The notes beneath the pieces are model-generated. The model ran no database searches. It saw only the letters and a list, made by a program, of their open reading frames with translations, and was not told the origin of the DNA. A stretch of 53,264 nucleotides of DNA from Roseateles sp. (GTDB taxonomy: Bacteria > Pseudomonadota > Gammaproteobacteria > Burkholderiales > Burkholderiaceae_C), in assembly GCA_019234295.1 (NCBI GenBank), contig JAFALK010000088.1, positions 1 through 53,264 of the forward strand, read 5' to 3'. This document shows, one piece after another, positions 50,544 through 53,264 of the stretch. Numbering within the stretch: position 1 is the stretch's first letter; the number at the start of each line of letters is the position of its first letter. Position numbers and translations under genes: made by a program.

Positions 50544-52331
50544 TCAGCGTCGCCGCATCTTGGCCTCGTGCTTGGCCGCGGCCACGGCACTGGCCACCTG
50601 CGCAGCCGACGCGAAGCGACCCGGCAGCACCGGTACGGCGCCGACCACGAGCGAGGTAAAGGGAAAGAAGCGCGCCACGCCATAGCGGTCAGGGGCGCGG
50701 ATACCGCCCGCGCGGCGGGAGTCCTCGTCGTAATGGGCTGGCGCCCGGCGAGCGAAGTCCGCCTGGATCTCGGCGCAGCGGCGCTGCCAGTCGCTGCTCT
50801 GGAACAGTATGACGAAATCGTCGCCACCCACATGGCCTACAAAATCCAGCTGAGTGTCGCTGTGCTCAAGGCACAGCTGCGCCACTAGCCGGATCATCTC
50901 GTCGCCGCGCAAATAGCCGTACGTGTCGTTAAAGGGTTTGAAATCGTTGAGGTCGAGATAACAAGCCGCGAATTGCCCCTGCCTGTCCAGCAAACGACCG
51001 ATGTGCTCGGTCAACGGCACGTTCCCGGGCAGGAAGGTCAGCGGGTTGGCGTGCCGGGCTGCCTCGATGCGCGCCTCGGTGACGATCCGCACCAACTGGT
51101 CGCCGGTGCCGAGCCCGACGTAGCGGCCGTTCTCGGTCACGATGAAGCCGTCCTTCAAGTAGCGCTGGTCCTGCGAGGTCAAGATGCTCAGCAGTTCATC
51201 GATGTCGTAGTCCAGCTCGATCAGCTTCGGCTCGCGGTTGGCCAGTTGCAGGCAGGGCTTGCGGCCGTACAGTTCCTTGAAGTAGAGAGTCGCATAGTGG
51301 TTGAGAAACTGCTCCCGGTTGATCAGCGCTAGCGGTCGATCTCCCTCGGCGACGGCGATGGCGTGCAGGCCGTCCGATTGCAGGAACCAGCCGGCGATCT
51401 CATCATTGCTCGTGTCGGGGCGCGCTACCGGCGCATGGATCACCACCAGGCGGCGGCGCGTCAGATTGCCCACTGCGCGTTGCGGCTGCGGCAGCACGGA
51501 GACCCGGCGATCCCTCAGTACGCGCTGCCCGTCCTCGCTGACCTCGTGCGCGACGCCGGGCCCGGGGCGGCCAAGCAGATAGCCTTGCCCCAGAGCGACC
51601 TTCAAATCGCGTATCGCACGCAAGTCCTCGGGCGCTTCGATGCCTTCGGCGATCAGCCGCGCGTCGAACAGTTCGGCGATGCGGCCGAGCGCCTGCAGCA
51701 TCTGTGTCTTGTCGGCACTGGCCCGCAGCGAACGCGTGAAGTGGTTGCCCAGTTTGACATAGCTGGGCCGCAGCTCTGACCAAAGGCGCAGGCTCGAATA
51801 GCCGTCGGCGAAATCGTCGAGGGCCAGCGATACGCCCGCAGCGCTCAGCGGCGCCACGGCCCGCTGCAGGGCCTGTAAGTCGGCAACGCGCTCATCCTCA
51901 GTGATCTCGAGGACCAGCTGGCGCGGTAGCACCGAGCTGGCGCGGATCTGGTCCACCAGCCCTGAGACCTGGGCGCCCTCCCCGCAGCGCATCAGCGTAA
52001 AGGCGCTGATGTTGACGAACAGGCGCCCCGGCTCTCTACAGCGGCTCCAGGCCTGCAGCGCCAGGCTCACCGCGAGCAGCTCAACGTCCACACGCTGCCC
52101 TTCGCGTTGCGCCCGGTCCAACACTTGGCGCGGCGTGCGGTAGGCCGAGTCCGATGGCCCGCGTAGCAAGGCCTCGTGCGCGAAGATGGTCCCACTCTGC
52201 AAGTCGACGATGGGCTGGAACTCGACGCTCAGCTGCGGTGCATCGCCGCGACCGTCGTGGAGGTCAGCAAACGCGGCAGCCAGATGTCCGCCAGGCCGCG
52301 CGGCCAGACGGGTCGAGGACGAGAGGTTCAT
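50544..52331 (-). CDS. EAL-CBS-GGDEF c-di-GMP signalling protein
   Basis: With the ATG at 52331 (MNLSSSTRLAARPG) the protein is 595 residues. An EAL domain comes first (about 30-260: FQPIVDLQSGTIFAHEALLRG, NISAF, LEITEDE, DDFADGYSSLRLW, EGIEAPEDL). A CBS pair (about 290-410) and a C-terminal GGDEF domain (about 420-590) with the signature GGDDF follow. Order EAL-CBS-GGDEF is opposite to the MHYT and receiver enzymes of this window. The phosphodiesterase key residues look mostly present and GGDDF is a tolerated variant, so either activity is possible. It lies 176 bp upstream of csgE on the same strand and may adjust local c-di-GMP for curli. Confidence 0.88.
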   Translation of the reverse strand: MNLSSSTRLAARPGGHLAAAFADLHDGRGDAPQLSVEFQPIVDLQSGTIFAHEALLRGPSDSAYRTPRQVLDRAQREGQRVDVELLAVSLALQAWSRCREPGRLFVNISAFTLMRCGEGAQVSGLVDQIRASSVLPRQLVLEITEDERVADLQALQRAVAPLSAAGVSLALDDFADGYSSLRLWSELRPSYVKLGNHFTRSLRASADKTQMLQALGRIAELFDARLIAEGIEAPEDLRAIRDLKVALGQGYLLGRPGPGVAHEVSEDGQRVLRDRRVSVLPQPQRAVGNLTRRRLVVIHAPVARPDTSNDEIAGWFLQSDGLHAIAVAEGDRPLALINREQFLNHYATLYFKELYGRKPCLQLANREPKLIELDYDIDELLSILTSQDQRYLKDGFIVTENGRYVGLGTGDQLVRIVTEARIEAARHANPLTFLPGNVPLTEHIGRLLDRQGQFAACYLDLNDFKPFNDTYGYLRGDEMIRLVAQLCLEHSDTQLDFVGHVGGDDFVILFQSSDWQRRCAEIQADFARRAPAHYDEDSRRAGGIRAPDRYGVARFFPFTSLVVGAVPVLPGRFASAAQVASAVAAAKHEAKMRRR

Positions 52332-52365
52332 GTCGCGAAAGCCATCCAAGCAAAAAAACGTCCGA

Positions 52366-52818
52366 TCATTGGCGTTGGCCGTGACAAGTCCATGACTCGA
52401 GAACCAGGCCCCGCACCTCACCATCGCGGGAACTCCGGCGCATTGCCTCAAGTGGCACCGCGGAATATCCAACCCGTCGCTCGAACCAATTGCCACCGAC
52501 AAGCTCGCGCCGGCCGCTCGGATTCAGCCGCCCGGTGGCGATGCTCATCAACAGCTAGAACAGGCCGTTGAACACCAGGAGCCACATGGCTGCGAAGTGC
52601 CACTGCAGCGCGCCGCCCAGCCAACCGCCCATCGTGACCATGGTCGGGATGCGGAAAGCTAAGAAGGGCGAGGCGTCATAGACGCGCCAACCGCTGGTCA
52701 CCAGGATCACCACCGCCAGGGCGTTGAGCCAGTGCGAGATGCGCATCTACAGCGGGTGGATCGGTCCGGCTTCGCCAGCCCGGGCGGCAGGAGGAGCGAT
52801 GGCGGTCGTGCTATTCAT
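52366..52818 (-). pseudogene. Cytochrome b561-like membrane protein, disrupted by two amber codons
   Basis: From ATG 52818 the frame reads MNSTTAIAPPAARAGEAGPIHPL, then TAG (52747-52749), then MRISHWLNALAVVILVTSGWRV. It continues through a second membrane segment to WLLVFNGLF, then TAG (52555-52557), then LLMSIATGRLNPSGRRE. The family normally has Trp (HPLW.R..HW) at the first stop and Tyr (NGLFY) at the second, so both stops are likely point mutations in one frame. After about 52480 the sequence no longer resembles the family, so the 3' two thirds are also missing. The family makes di-haem membrane cytochromes b. Confidence 0.75.
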
Positions 52819-52867
52819 GGGGCGGATTGGTCAGCGCCGGTGCTGACGCGGGCGCAGGGTTGAGTCG

Positions 52868-53264
52868 TTAGAAGCCCAGCTCGCTGAGGCCGGGATGATC
52901 GTCAGGGCGGCGGCCCAGCGACCAGCGGAAGCGGCGTTCGGCTTCGCTGATCGATAGATCGTTGATGCTCGCGAAACGACGGCGCATCAAGCCGGTTTCG
53001 TCGAACTCCCAGTTCTCATTCCCGTAGGAGCGAAACCAGTTGCCGCTGTCGTCATGCCATTCGTAGGCGAAGCGGACCGCGATGCGGTTTTCTGCGAATG
53101 CCCACAGCTCCTTGACGAGCCGGTAGTCCAGCTCGCGCTGCCACTTGCGCCTGAGGAAGCCGACGATCGCTTCACGGCCCTGCAGGAATTCGGCGCGGTT
53201 TCGCCAGTAGCTGTCGACCGTATACGCGAGAGCCACTTTTTGTGGATCTCGGCTGTTCCACCCA
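52868..53264 (-). CDS. DUF1348/NTF2-like protein, partial (start beyond window)
   Basis: The frame is open to the window edge ([17 protein letters not shown] precedes the internal GTG at 53236), so the gene starts outside. The visible 131 residues contain [63 protein letters not shown] and the end [14 protein letters not shown]. These are the hallmarks of the DUF1348 family of small NTF2/SnoaL-like proteins, about 150 residues long, whose function is not known. Only about the first 20-25 residues are missing. Confidence 0.88.
   Translation of the reverse strand, partial: GWNSRDPQKVALAYTVDSYWRNRAEFLQGREAIVGFLRRKWQRELDYRLVKELWAFAENRIAVRFAYEWHDDSGNWFRSYGNENWEFDETGLMRRRFASINDLSISEAERRFRWSLGRRPDDHPGLSELGF

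Noticed and set aside
52555..52749. Amber codon recoding (stop read as amino acid) suggested by two in-frame TAG codons
   Set aside because: Many intact genes nearby do not show internal TAG codons, and the gene also lacks its 3' part; decay is simpler.
1..53264. CRISPR arrays, tRNA or rRNA genes, prophage attachment sites
   Set aside because: No regularly spaced direct repeats, clover-leaf or rRNA-like sequences were noticed while reading; a covariance-model scan would be needed to exclude small RNAs.

Overview
The window is GC-rich and almost fully coding. Gene content suggests a betaproteobacterium of the Burkholderiales, probably near the Leptothrix/Rubrivivax/Ideonella group. The pointers are an EpsA-like LuxR regulator, many c-di-GMP and two-component genes, curli genes, two-partner secretion, a DUF1348 protein, and 36-bp intergenic repeats of a kind I remember from that order. 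This is an inference from content; no rRNA, tRNA or CRISPR array was seen.

Layout. Positions 1-10.9 kb hold signalling genes. They include a partial response regulator, a truncation scar joining a sensor fragment to a receiver fragment, an HTH-receiver protein followed by a MHYT-GGDEF-EAL protein (plus strand), and a minus-strand histidine kinase / CheY-like receiver / REC-GAF-GAF-GGDEF-EAL operon. A repeat-bearing gap and a sensor that appears truncated follow.

From 41.7 kb down to 12.4 kb one minus-strand run of 20 genes has mostly overlapping or near-zero junctions. In transcription order it encodes a TpsB transporter, a 3803-residue haemagglutinin-type TpsA exoprotein, a DUF2341/LamG-ExbB fusion, two ExbD proteins, a TonB-like protein, a Porin_5-like protein and a periplasmic coiled-coil protein. 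These are followed by a hybrid type II secretion / type IV pilus machine (GspG, GspF, GspE, PilM/N/O/P-like proteins, a TPR-secretin lipoprotein and three more pseudopilins) and last a sigma-28-type sigma factor. An NHL-repeat lipoprotein lies just downstream. This combination is the best candidate for a poorly described system: one transcription unit that may build, energise and regulate a giant surface adhesin and its export machinery. A secreted PstS-like protein gene with its own terminator lies just upstream.

From 43.7 to 50.4 kb is a curli-type amyloid locus: csgE-csgF-csgG-curlin on the minus strand, two more curlin-like genes around a 395-bp divergent intergenic region, and a LuxR-type regulator in the place CsgD would fill. 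An internally deleted IS66 element sits inside the locus. An EAL-CBS-GGDEF protein gene lies upstream of csgE on the same strand. The window ends with a decayed cytochrome b561-like gene carrying two in-frame amber codons and a partial DUF1348 (NTF2-like) gene.

Taken together, the genes describe surface attachment and biofilm control: c-di-GMP enzymes and phosphorelays, an amyloid fibre, and a giant filamentous adhesin with its own energy and secretion modules.
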